Shown: positions 7,975 to 15,921 of the stretch, piece by piece
How positions within the stretch are numbered: position 1 is the first letter of the stretch
How the letters are laid out: every line of letters starts with the position of its first letter
Assembly (NCBI GenBank): GCA_902510415.1
Contig: CABXBH010000012.1
Coordinates: 1-32,989 of the forward strand
DNA: 32,989 nucleotides
From: an uncultured Bacteroidota bacterium
GTDB taxonomy: Bacteria > Bacteroidota > Bacteroidia > Flavobacteriales > Flavobacteriaceae
Reading direction: 5' to 3'
Program-made: the position numbers and the translations under genes
Notes under the pieces: model-generated
What the model was told of the DNA's origin: nothing
Database searches by the model: none
Seen by the model: the letters and a program-made list of their open reading frames with translations, nothing else

Positions 7975-10536
7975 TTAAAATCTAAAGTATAAGTTTAAAA
8001 AGTAATTCGTTCCTCTACCGTACCAGTATTTGGGACCAAAAACTCGCTTTGGTTTATTTACATCTTGGAGCAATTGCTGATAGTTTGCATTTCTACCCTG
8101 CTCAAATCCTCCAGTTCTATATTTTTTATCCAATATATTATTGATACTTGCAAAAAAGCCAACATAATAATTGTCAATTTTCCAAGATTTTCCTCCAATC
8201 ATATTTACAACCATATAATTGTCAAACTGTTCTTGTCTCAATAAATCTCTAGCAATTGAAACGTCATAATCGTTAAATGGTAGCCCGTCCTGCGCAAGAT
8301 AAAAATTTTGAGTTCTTGTTAATGGGCTTACATCCACATATGTGTTGGTGAAAAAATTTGAGGTAACACCAATAAACCAATAATCTGGATCTCTATATTC
8401 AAATCCAAATGAATAGGCTTTTTGAGGACCACCTGCAAGTTTATAATTTTCAAGATTTGAAGGACCAACTGCAACTGTGTTGTTATCTGCTCCTAAATAT
8501 AAATATGGATTATTATCATAAGTATATTGACCAATAGATGCTGCGCCCTTAAGTTTAACAGTGGGAATTATTTGGGCTTCAACTCCAAATTCAACACCTA
8601 AATATTTTTTGTCAATTCCTTGTAAAATTTCTTGTACAAATTCACTGTCTTCTGAAAAACCAACTAACCCATCCGCATAATAAAAAGATATTTCATTAGC
8701 ATCTTTTACTTCAGAGTAAAATCCTGTGATTCTTCCTGTAAAAATTGGAGTCCTGAAAATGTAATTTGCATCAAAAGACATAACCTTCTCTTCGGTAATT
8801 GGGGTGTTATTTATTAATCCATTTGCATCAGTACCAACTATATTATGATTTACTCTTGAGTTTGTAAATGTATTTCTTATTGAAGGTGCTTTTTGAATAT
8901 ATGCAGAATTAAAATCTAAAATATGTTTACCCGAAAACTTATATGTTAATCCCACTTTTATTCCATAACCGTCAAATGAAATTTCATCACCTTCTCCAGA
9001 TGAATTTCCAGCATTTGCCTCATTATCAAAAACACCATTACGTTGATATATTGTATTTGTTAAATTTCCAGCAATAAAGAATTCAAATTTATTAAAAGAA
9101 AAATCTATCATAGAAAACAAACTAATCTCTTCAACATTCATTTCATAATGATATTTAAATTTATCCCCCTCATAAATAATACTATTTGGAGATAATAAAT
9201 TATAATCTAGATTATCAAAAGAATCAATATTAGAATAGGACATACCTCCTAACATATCAGAAATTTGAGCAAAATTTTCAGAAAGAAGACTTCTGTAATT
9301 AATCGATGAGCTTATTTTAATGTTATCGTTAATCTCTTTGCTGTAAGCTGAGTTAACGGTAAGTTGGGTATCATCAACTCTATCTTCATACAAAACATAT
9401 GCGGCATTTAAATTAGCCTGGGTATTAGTTAAATTAGCGTCATAAATTCTATTCCAATTAATTTGTCCATTATTAATAAAATTTTCTTGCGCTAAATATG
9501 CACCCTCATAGTCAGGTCCATCTGAGTCAGCTAAGTAATAACTTGGTAAATCTTGATAATAGGCTGGACTTGGATTTGCTCCTCCTGCATAATCTAATCT
9601 ACTATTACCCATTTCTCCAAACTGATATCCGATACTAGTTTCTAACGAGGATGTATTATCTATTGTCCAATCATGATTTAAAATTAATATTGGCTCAACA
9701 ACTCTTTTGACTCTTGAGTTTCTTTTCTCTCCATCTTGCCAACCCCAGTATTCGTTATATTTTGTTCCCTTTAAGTCATAAACTTCTTGTGTATTAGGAG
9801 AAACTTTACCTCTTCTATTAGGCGCATAAATTGCAGCTAGATTTAAACTATGTTTATTATTGAAAATCTTTTGAACCGAAAGAAAAGCCGAGTTAGAATC
9901 GTAAAAAGAAGCATCCTGATAGCCTTCATTACCCCATCTTCTTCCTATGGATAATGAATAAGCCCATCCTTTTTCTAACATTCCAGAATTATAAGTTGCC
10001 ATTAATCTGTTAGCATAGCTTCTATTAGAAGAAGAATATGTGATTCTTCCACCTTCTCCATATTCTGATGCTCTAACATTAATATTATTAGAGCCTAGTA
10101 TACCTCCAAAATTATACTTTAAAGGAATAGACCCGTTAGAAAGTTCCTGGTTTCTTAATACATCGTTCAACCCTCCCCAATTACTCCATTGTGGTCTACC
10201 ATTATAAAGCTTGTTCATTTTGACTCCATTTATTTGAAGAATTGCATTGTCAGAATCTAAGCCTCTCACTTTAAAAAATGAAGAACTAAATTCATAAGCA
10301 GCTGTTCTATAAAACACATCCATTGAAGAATTTAGTAAACCTGAAATATTATCTGCAGCAGAAGTGTCATCATTTAATTCATCATCACTTAATGAAATAC
10401 TAAAAAGATCAACTACATCATCCGTATTTGATAAACTATTTATAGTATCTGAAGCAATTTCATTAGATTCTGTTTGGGAAAAAATATTAAAGTTTATAAG
10501 TAATATTAAGATTAATATTAGTCTTGTTTTATACAT
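7975..10536 (-). CDS. TonB-dependent outer-membrane receptor (paired with DUF5689 lipoprotein)
   Basis: 853 residues from ATG 10536, which gives a clean signal peptide (MYKTRLILILILLINFNIFS). An in-frame TTG at 10554 would add six residues but offers nothing extra. After an acidic linker with a DDVVDLF stretch comes a plug domain (about residues 50-160; FFKVRGLDSDNAILQINGVK, RPQWSNWGGLNDVLRNQ), then a long beta barrel ending YFLNLYFRF with terminal Phe, as in outer-membrane barrels. The N-terminal carboxypeptidase-like extension found in many SusC proteins is absent. The gene heads a minus-strand operon (receptor, DUF5689 lipoprotein, OsmC) and diverges from the secreted phosphoesterase-family gene across 86 nt. 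TonB receptors import ligands across the outer membrane with TonB energy; the neighbour suggests a nucleic-acid or phosphoester-derived ligand, which is inference. Confidence 0.92.
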   Translation of the reverse strand: MYKTRLILILILLINFNIFSQTESNEIASDTINSLSNTDDVVDLFSISLSDDELNDDTSAADNISGLLNSSMDVFYRTAAYEFSSSFFKVRGLDSDNAILQINGVKMNKLYNGRPQWSNWGGLNDVLRNQELSNGSIPLKYNFGGILGSNNINVRASEYGEGGRITYSSSNRSYANRLMATYNSGMLEKGWAYSLSIGRRWGNEGYQDASFYDSNSAFLSVQKIFNNKHSLNLAAIYAPNRRGKVSPNTQEVYDLKGTKYNEYWGWQDGEKRNSRVKRVVEPILILNHDWTIDNTSSLETSIGYQFGEMGNSRLDYAGGANPSPAYYQDLPSYYLADSDGPDYEGAYLAQENFINNGQINWNRIYDANLTNTQANLNAAYVLYEDRVDDTQLTVNSAYSKEINDNIKISSSINYRSLLSENFAQISDMLGGMSYSNIDSFDNLDYNLLSPNSIIYEGDKFKYHYEMNVEEISLFSMIDFSFNKFEFFIAGNLTNTIYQRNGVFDNEANAGNSSGEGDEISFDGYGIKVGLTYKFSGKHILDFNSAYIQKAPSIRNTFTNSRVNHNIVGTDANGLINNTPITEEKVMSFDANYIFRTPIFTGRITGFYSEVKDANEISFYYADGLVGFSEDSEFVQEILQGIDKKYLGVEFGVEAQIIPTVKLKGAASIGQYTYDNNPYLYLGADNNTVAVGPSNLENYKLAGGPQKAYSFGFEYRDPDYWFIGVTSNFFTNTYVDVSPLTRTQNFYLAQDGLPFNDYDVSIARDLLRQEQFDNYMVVNMIGGKSWKIDNYYVGFFASINNILDKKYRTGGFEQGRNANYQQLLQDVNKPKRVFGPKYWYGRGTNYFLNLYFRF

Positions 10537-10622
10537 ATCAATAAATATTTTCAACTATTATAATAATTGCGTTAAATTTACACTTTATTTGCATTTAAAC
10601 GCGAATTTATAAATACTTTTTT
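10537..10622. promoter_or_regulatory. divergent promoter region with imperfect inverted repeat
   Basis: These 86 bases separate the TonB-receptor operon (minus) from the endonuclease/phosphatase gene (plus). They contain an imperfect inverted repeat, GCGTTAAAT (10569-10577) and ATTTAAACGC (10593-10602), complementary except for one inserted base. Between the arms, TTTATTTG (10584-10591) resembles the flavobacterial -7 element TAnnTTTG and lies 31 nt before the plus-strand ATG. TAAATTTA (10573-10580) is a self-complementary near match that could serve the minus strand. A shared operator controlling both genes is plausible but unproven. Neither start has a clear Shine-Dalgarno sequence. Confidence 0.4.
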
Positions 10623-11669
10623 ATGAAGATTAAATCAATACTTTTACTGTCTATATTTATGTTGTTTTCTGCTTTCTCTGTATCTCAACAAAAGGAAAGA
10701 AAATTTAATATACATACTTTGGCTTTTTATAATCTTGAAAATCTTTTTGACACAATCAATGACGTTAACAAAAATGATGAAGCTAGCCCAATTATGGAAA
10801 TAAAATTCAACAGAGGAGAAATTTTTAAGCAAAAGATTTCTAATATGGCTAAAGTAATTTCAGAAATAGGTTTAGATGTTACTAAAAGACCCCCATCGAT
10901 AGTTGGCATTTGTGAAGTTGAGAACAGAAGTGTTGTTGAATCTTTAATTTCAGATGAAAAACTCAAGAAATATAACTATGGAATTGTACATTATGATTCA
11001 CCTGATAACAGAGGAATTGATGTAGGTATGATTTATAATAAGGATGCCTTTTCAGTTGAAAATTCAAATTCTCATGAAGTTTATATTACAGATAATAATT
11101 CAAGTAAAAGAAGAAATACAAGAGACCAACTTGTTGTAAGTGGTTATCTCGATGGAGAATTAATGCATATTATTGTTAATCACTGGCCTTCTAGAGGAGC
11201 GGACGAAACAAAAAGAATCGCAGCGGCAAAAGTAAATAACTCTATTATTGATTCTCTAAGATATATATATAAAAATCCTAAAATAATAACTATGGGTGAC
11301 TTTAATGATGATCCTTTTGATAAGAGTATTAAAAAAATAATAGGGGCAAAGAAAGAAATTAAAAATACAGGAAATAAGGATATGTTCAATCCTTATGAAG
11401 AAATCTTAGTTGATAAAGGTATTGGAACAAATGCATATCGTGATAAATGGCAATTATTTGATCAAATAATATTATCAAAACCCTTTCTAAAAAAAGATTA
11501 TAAAGATTATCAGCTCTATAAAGCTGGAGTTTTTAACAAATCTTATCTAATTAATAAAAAAGGTAAATATAGAGGATATCCTTTTAGAAGTTTTTCTTAC
11601 GGAACATTCACTGGTGGATATAGTGATCATTTGCCGCCATATATCTTTCTTTTAAAAGAAATAAAATAA
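10623..11669 (+). CDS. secreted endonuclease/exonuclease/phosphatase family protein
   Basis: 348 residues with a signal peptide (MKIKSILLLSIFMLFSAFSVS), so exported from the cytoplasm. The rest is one EEP (DNase I-like) domain with its metal-dependent phosphodiesterase motifs in order: FYNLENLFD (Asn37), GICEVEN (Glu98, the metal ligand), a GIDVGMIY strand, NHWPSRG (His), MGDFNDDP (Asp/Asn pair) and SDHLPPY (terminal Asp-His). All catalytic positions appear intact. Family members cut DNA, RNA, phospholipid head groups or phosphoinositides, so the substrate is open. It diverges from the TonB receptor/DUF5689 operon, suggesting that its product feeds that transporter. A strong terminator follows the stop immediately. 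Confidence 0.88.
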   Translation: MKIKSILLLSIFMLFSAFSVSQQKERKFNIHTLAFYNLENLFDTINDVNKNDEASPIMEIKFNRGEIFKQKISNMAKVISEIGLDVTKRPPSIVGICEVENRSVVESLISDEKLKKYNYGIVHYDSPDNRGIDVGMIYNKDAFSVENSNSHEVYITDNNSSKRRNTRDQLVVSGYLDGELMHIIVNHWPSRGADETKRIAAAKVNNSIIDSLRYIYKNPKIITMGDFNDDPFDKSIKKIIGAKKEIKNTGNKDMFNPYEEILVDKGIGTNAYRDKWQLFDQIILSKPFLKKDYKDYQLYKAGVFNKSYLINKKGKYRGYPFRSFSYGTFTGGYSDHLPPYIFLLKEIK

Positions 11670-11702
11670 AAAAAAAGGCTCACATAAAGTGAGCCTTTTT
11701 TT
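11670..11702. terminator. bidirectional intrinsic terminator
   Basis: A perfect hairpin begins one base after the endonuclease/phosphatase stop: a run of A, GGCTCAC (11677-11683), loop ATAAA, GTGAGCC (11689-11695), then T7. The 7-bp core plus A/T flanks on both sides gives a U-tract in either direction, so it can end both the plus-strand gene and the convergent minus-strand TonB receptor gene (stop at 11720). Confidence 0.93.
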
Positions 11703-11719
11703 ATTATAAAGTAATATTA

Positions 11720-14203
11720 TTAGAAATTATATCTTAATCCTACATTCCATGTTCTTCCTAATCCGAAGTAACCTTGGTTAGCAGTATCAATTCCTTCATA
11801 TAATACACCAGTACCATCTCCTGCTGCAATAGCAGATCTTAGTTCACTAATGTAAACATTATCAAATACATTATTAACATTTAATCTAACATCAAGTGTG
11901 GCATCATTTACAAACATTTTGTATGAAAGACCCATGTCAAAAATATGATAATTAGGTAATTTTAAATTTTCTTTAACCGCACCTACATTAGCATAAAGCT
12001 CATCATAGAATCTTACATCAGTATCAAAAGAAAGTCTTTCAGCTAAATCAACATCAAGACCTAACCCAGCAGTAAATTGCGCTGCATCTCCTACTTTTCC
12101 GCCATCAACATCTTGCTCTTCAGTACTTAGGACATTTTGATCCTCATCTTGTACTCTAGTCATTGCTTGCCCTTTATATTGCCAGTCACCCATAGAAAGG
12201 AATCCTTTCAATGTGTAAGGCACATCTTCTTGAGGTTTAGCAGAAAAAGATAATTCAACACCTTGGTGAAGTTGACTAACTCCTTCAGAAACTTCATAGA
12301 ATAATTCATCGTTACTAATATAAGAAGATGCTGTTACTCTATCTGACCAATCCGTTCTGTATACGTCTACTCTTAAAGATAAATTATCTACTTCATATAC
12401 GTATCCAGCTTCTAGACCAAGAATGGTTTCATTAGAAGTACTTGGATTAACTCTATTTGTATAATTCAGGTAAATATTGTCAAAATAAGGAGCTCTTGAA
12501 TAGTATCCAGCATTAACATATGCTTGACCATTTTCACCAACACCAAATCCAACACCAGCCTTAGCATTGTAACCAAGATTATCTACTTTTTCAGATTCAA
12601 CACCATCAGTAATTCCATCAGGTAAAGCTTCACCAGTCCATTGAGAAGAAGTACCGTCAATCAATGATTGATCAGCATACTGATAATGATCCCATCTCTG
12701 GTACATTGTCTGAGAAACCGATCCTTGGAAGAATGCTGAAAAATCATCCTTTGAGTACTCTAATTGAGTAAACAATCCTCCATAAGAAATTCTCTCATCA
12801 TTGCTATAAGCAATTTTTTGATCTTCATCGAAGTTGTTAAAAGTAGCTTCCCATGGATTAGCACCCATGCTTTCAGTAGCAATTACGTACTTATATGTTC
12901 CATAAGTTCCATATGTGTCGTGATTGTTATTTTGATCTCTTAATCTAATATTCTCTTGCCAAGAAGTTAAACCGTGGAAATTCTCAACAATTCTAAAGTG
13001 CTCACCATAGTAAGTTCTTAAATCAGCACCAACATTAAAAGTTAAGTTATCAGATAATTGAGTTTCGTAATTTGATACCATACCAAACCAGTTGTGCATA
13101 TTCATAGATGCTCTTGTAATATAACCACCCTCTGCTGCATAGTTTCCACCAGCACCTGAAGTTGAGTTATTGTAAGCATAAATTGCATCATAATCAATGT
13201 AACCTTCGTCATTTCTGATTCTTTGACCTCTACCTCCAGTACCACCACCATTACCAGTAGAAGCATATAATACCGTAGATAAACTAGACTTATCATCAAT
13301 AGTATAATCCCAGTTTAAATTAAATACTGGTTTGTGATAAAAGTTTCTTCTTTCAGTAAGATATCTGTCTCCGTGATAACCATAGTTGTTATTATACTTT
13401 CTACCCTTCTCTAAATAAGTTGCAATAGATTTAGTAAAATTCTGGTCATGCCATTGTGGAGCACCAGTCATTAAGAAGTTAAAGTTGTGCTTGTCGTTCA
13501 TTTTGTATCCTAAAGAAAGGAAATAAGTTTGACCTTGACCAAATGTACCTTCAGCGTATCCATCACCTTGCCAGTGAGTTAATAACATACTAGTTGACCA
13601 ACCATTGTCTTTTTCACCTGTGTCATAAGAAAAGGTTGTTTTTAAGTAGTTGTCATTAGCAAAACCTGCATAAGCAAATCCGCCTTCACTTTTAGATGTA
13701 GATCTCATTACAAAGTTAACCGTACCACCAACTGATGATATAGCTAATTTTGAAGCACCCAAACCTCTCTGAATCTGAACAACATTTGCAATGTCATTCA
13801 TCCCAGACCAGTTTGACCAGTACATTTTACCGTCTTCCATACCATTAATTGGCTGACCATTTAACATGAAAGCAGTATTTGTTTGATCAAAACCACGTAC
13901 AGAAATTCTTGTATCTCCAAAAGCACCAGATTGACCTGCCACATAAATAGAAGGTGTGTTAGCAAGAGTCATTGTAATATCTTGCGTTCCGATTTTCTTT
14001 TGAATTTCTTCTCCTGTAATAGTTGATACAGCTATAGGAGTTTTTCTGTCTTCAGCAAGGTCAACTACCCCACCTCCAACTAAGACAATCTCCTCTAATT
14101 CCTCAAGATCTTCCCAATTTTCTTCAGAAGATTCCTGAGCATAAATTGTAGTTCCCATAAGTAAAAGAGCTACAAAAAATAATTTGTGAGTAATGTTTTT
14201 CAT
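11720..14203 (-). CDS. TonB-dependent outer-membrane receptor
   Basis: 827 residues. It has a signal peptide (MKNITHKLFFVALLLMGTTIYA), a TonB-box-like EEIVLVGGG near residue 37, a plug domain (about 55-170; PIAVSTITGEEIQKKIGTQD, RISVRGFDQTNTAFMLNGQP, MYWSNWSGMNDIANVVQIQR, SSVGGTVNFV) and a beta barrel ending GRTWNVGLRYNF. No N-terminal regulatory extension is present. The W-S-N-W-x-G-x-N-D plug motif and barrel segments such as GW.....WxGxGY are shared with the receptor at 7975-10536, so they belong to one subfamily. This copy stands alone: a terminator lies downstream, and a 122-nt gap with a -7-like element lies upstream. No binding lipoprotein adjoins it. The ligand is unknown. Codons look more uniform and GC slightly higher than in neighbours, which could mean high expression, but I did not count them. 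Confidence 0.93.
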   Translation of the reverse strand: MKNITHKLFFVALLLMGTTIYAQESSEENWEDLEELEEIVLVGGGVVDLAEDRKTPIAVSTITGEEIQKKIGTQDITMTLANTPSIYVAGQSGAFGDTRISVRGFDQTNTAFMLNGQPINGMEDGKMYWSNWSGMNDIANVVQIQRGLGASKLAISSVGGTVNFVMRSTSKSEGGFAYAGFANDNYLKTTFSYDTGEKDNGWSTSMLLTHWQGDGYAEGTFGQGQTYFLSLGYKMNDKHNFNFLMTGAPQWHDQNFTKSIATYLEKGRKYNNNYGYHGDRYLTERRNFYHKPVFNLNWDYTIDDKSSLSTVLYASTGNGGGTGGRGQRIRNDEGYIDYDAIYAYNNSTSGAGGNYAAEGGYITRASMNMHNWFGMVSNYETQLSDNLTFNVGADLRTYYGEHFRIVENFHGLTSWQENIRLRDQNNNHDTYGTYGTYKYVIATESMGANPWEATFNNFDEDQKIAYSNDERISYGGLFTQLEYSKDDFSAFFQGSVSQTMYQRWDHYQYADQSLIDGTSSQWTGEALPDGITDGVESEKVDNLGYNAKAGVGFGVGENGQAYVNAGYYSRAPYFDNIYLNYTNRVNPSTSNETILGLEAGYVYEVDNLSLRVDVYRTDWSDRVTASSYISNDELFYEVSEGVSQLHQGVELSFSAKPQEDVPYTLKGFLSMGDWQYKGQAMTRVQDEDQNVLSTEEQDVDGGKVGDAAQFTAGLGLDVDLAERLSFDTDVRFYDELYANVGAVKENLKLPNYHIFDMGLSYKMFVNDATLDVRLNVNNVFDNVYISELRSAIAAGDGTGVLYEGIDTANQGYFGLGRTWNVGLRYNF

Positions 14204-14237
14204 AATTTGTTTTAAGTTTAATTATATTATTACAGAA

Positions 14238-14245
14238 CAAAAATA
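14238..14245 (-). promoter_or_regulatory. candidate -7 element for the TonB receptor gene
   Basis: On the minus strand this reads TATTTTTG, an exact match to the flavobacterial -7 consensus TAnnTTTG, ending 34 nt before the ATG at 14203. That implies a leader of about 28 nt. I do not see a matching TTG at the usual -33 spacing, only TTA triplets, so the call is tentative. Confidence 0.4.
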
Positions 14246-14273
14246 GATAATATTTATAACTTAATTACCTGAA

Positions 14274-14292
14274 GGAGAATTAATTATTCTCC
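14274..14292. other. perfect inverted repeat between pgi and the TonB receptor gene
   Basis: GGAGAAT (14274-14280), spacer TAATT, ATTCTCC (14286-14292): a perfect 7-bp inverted repeat 33 nt beyond the pgi stop and about 30 nt upstream of the candidate -7 element of the next gene. No T-tract follows on the minus strand, so it is a poor intrinsic terminator. It could be a weak transcript end or an operator. Confidence 0.5.
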
Positions 14293-14325
14293 AATTATTA
14301 ACATTAATTTAACTAAATCTTTCTG

Positions 14326-15921
14326 CTAATCTGTTGAAAGATACTTGTTCAGAAGGTTTCTTGTTGATGAATCATGGGAATTAAAATCTTGATTTTCAAT
14401 ATCTTTAAGAATATTATTAGCAAGTTTCTTTCCAAGTTCTACTCCAAACTGGTCAAAACTTAGAATATTCCAAATAACCCCTAAGGAAAATATTTTATGC
14501 TCGTACATTGAAATTAAAGACCCTAAACTTCTAGGAGTCAATTTTCTGATAAGAATTGTATTTGTCGGTCTATCACCTTTGAAAAGTTTATGGTTTGAAT
14601 CCGTCTCTTTATCATTTGTGCCAAACATTAGAGCTTTGGTTTGGGCAAAGAGATTAGCCATTAGAATATTATGATGTTGTTTATTACCCTTAATTGGCTT
14701 AGAAAAGCCTATAAAATCTAATGGGATTATTTTAGTTCCCTGATGAAGGAATTGAAAAAAGGAATGCTGTGCATTTGTACCTGTTTGACCCCAGATTATC
14801 TGACCTGTTTGATAATTAACGAGATTTCCTGACCTATCTGTTTGTTTTCCGTTACTTTCCATTGAAGCTTGTTGCAAATATTTGCTAAAACTTTTAAGAT
14901 TTTCGGAGTATGGAATTATTCCATGAGACTGAAACCCAAAAAAATTATTATACCAAAGAGTAATACATGCAAGTACAACAGGAATGTTTTTAGGAAAATC
15001 AGAAGTTCTAAAATGTGTATCCATAATCCTTGCACCTTCTAGCAATTCAGCAAATTTCTCATATCCAATTGATAAACTAATGGAAACACCTACGGAGCTC
15101 CATAATGAAAACCTACCACCAACCCAATCCCACATAGGAAATATATTCTGAGAATCTATTCCAAATTCTACTGCTTTTTCTGTATTACTGCTGACAGCTA
15201 TGAAATGCTTGGAAATCTGTTCCTTATCAGCAAAATTTAAAAACCAATCTCTAACAGTATTAGCATTAGTAAGAGTTTCAATAGTTGTGAAAGTCTTGGA
15301 TACAATGATAAAAAGTGTGTGTTCAGGATTAACTTTTTTTAATATTTCATGTACATGATCTCCGTCAACATTACTTATAAAATGGGTGTTTAAATGAGTC
15401 TTATAATGAGATAATGATTCAATAACCATTGATGGTCCTAAATCAGACCCACCAATTCCTATATTTACTATATCCGTAATTTTATGTCCTGAAAAACCTT
15501 TATGATTTCCTGAAATGACACTTTCGCTAAACGATTTTATTTTTTCCTTGGCACTATTAATTTCAAGTATAACATTTTTATCATTGACAAATATCTGTTC
15601 ATCCTTATTTGCTCTTAAGGCAGTGTGGAGAACGGGTCTTGACTCAGTAGAATTTATTTTATTACCATTAAAATATTTTTCAATTGATGATTTAAAATCA
15701 ATTTCCTTCAAAAAGTTGTTAAATAAATTAATCGTTTCTTGATTGATTTTGTTTTTTGAAAAATCAACATAAAAATCATTCCAATCTATACTTAAAGTAT
15801 CTGCCCTATTAACGTCATTAGCGAAAAAATCATAAATGTGAATACCACTAATGTCATTAAAATGATTTTTTAACTTTAACCAGGATTTAGTTTTAGTAGG
15901 ATTTATAGACTTTAATGGCAT
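14326..15921 (-). CDS. pgi: glucose-6-phosphate isomerase
   Basis: 531 residues, near the normal length. It interconverts glucose 6-phosphate and fructose 6-phosphate in the cytoplasm, feeding glycolysis, gluconeogenesis and the amino-sugar route whose first enzyme, GlmS, is also encoded in this window. Recognisable motifs are IGIGGSDLGPSMV, the substrate-phosphate loop VSKTFTTIETLTNA, GGRFSLWSSVGVSIS (PGI signature), SMESNGK with the catalytic Glu, and the C-terminal SFDQFGVELGKKLA signature. It is the last gene of the uvrC-DUF3108-M23-pgi run; its ATG overlaps the M23 gene's TAA by one base, so translation is probably coupled. The frame is intact. Confidence 0.97.
   Translation of the reverse strand: MPLKSINPTKTKSWLKLKNHFNDISGIHIYDFFANDVNRADTLSIDWNDFYVDFSKNKINQETINLFNNFLKEIDFKSSIEKYFNGNKINSTESRPVLHTALRANKDEQIFVNDKNVILEINSAKEKIKSFSESVISGNHKGFSGHKITDIVNIGIGGSDLGPSMVIESLSHYKTHLNTHFISNVDGDHVHEILKKVNPEHTLFIIVSKTFTTIETLTNANTVRDWFLNFADKEQISKHFIAVSSNTEKAVEFGIDSQNIFPMWDWVGGRFSLWSSVGVSISLSIGYEKFAELLEGARIMDTHFRTSDFPKNIPVVLACITLWYNNFFGFQSHGIIPYSENLKSFSKYLQQASMESNGKQTDRSGNLVNYQTGQIIWGQTGTNAQHSFFQFLHQGTKIIPLDFIGFSKPIKGNKQHHNILMANLFAQTKALMFGTNDKETDSNHKLFKGDRPTNTILIRKLTPRSLGSLISMYEHKIFSLGVIWNILSFDQFGVELGKKLANNILKDIENQDFNSHDSSTRNLLNKYLSTD

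Noticed and set aside
10537-10554. TTG start adding six residues to the first TonB receptor
   Set aside because: The ATG at 10536 already gives a complete, well-formed signal peptide; the extra residues add charged sequence and no support.
10364-10612. Plus-strand open frame across the start of the first TonB receptor
   Set aside because: It lies antisense to the signal peptide and plug; the translation is low-complexity and it overlaps the divergent promoter.
13102-13299. Minus-strand frame within the second TonB receptor
   Set aside because: Met/Val-rich out-of-frame translation of a clear receptor gene.
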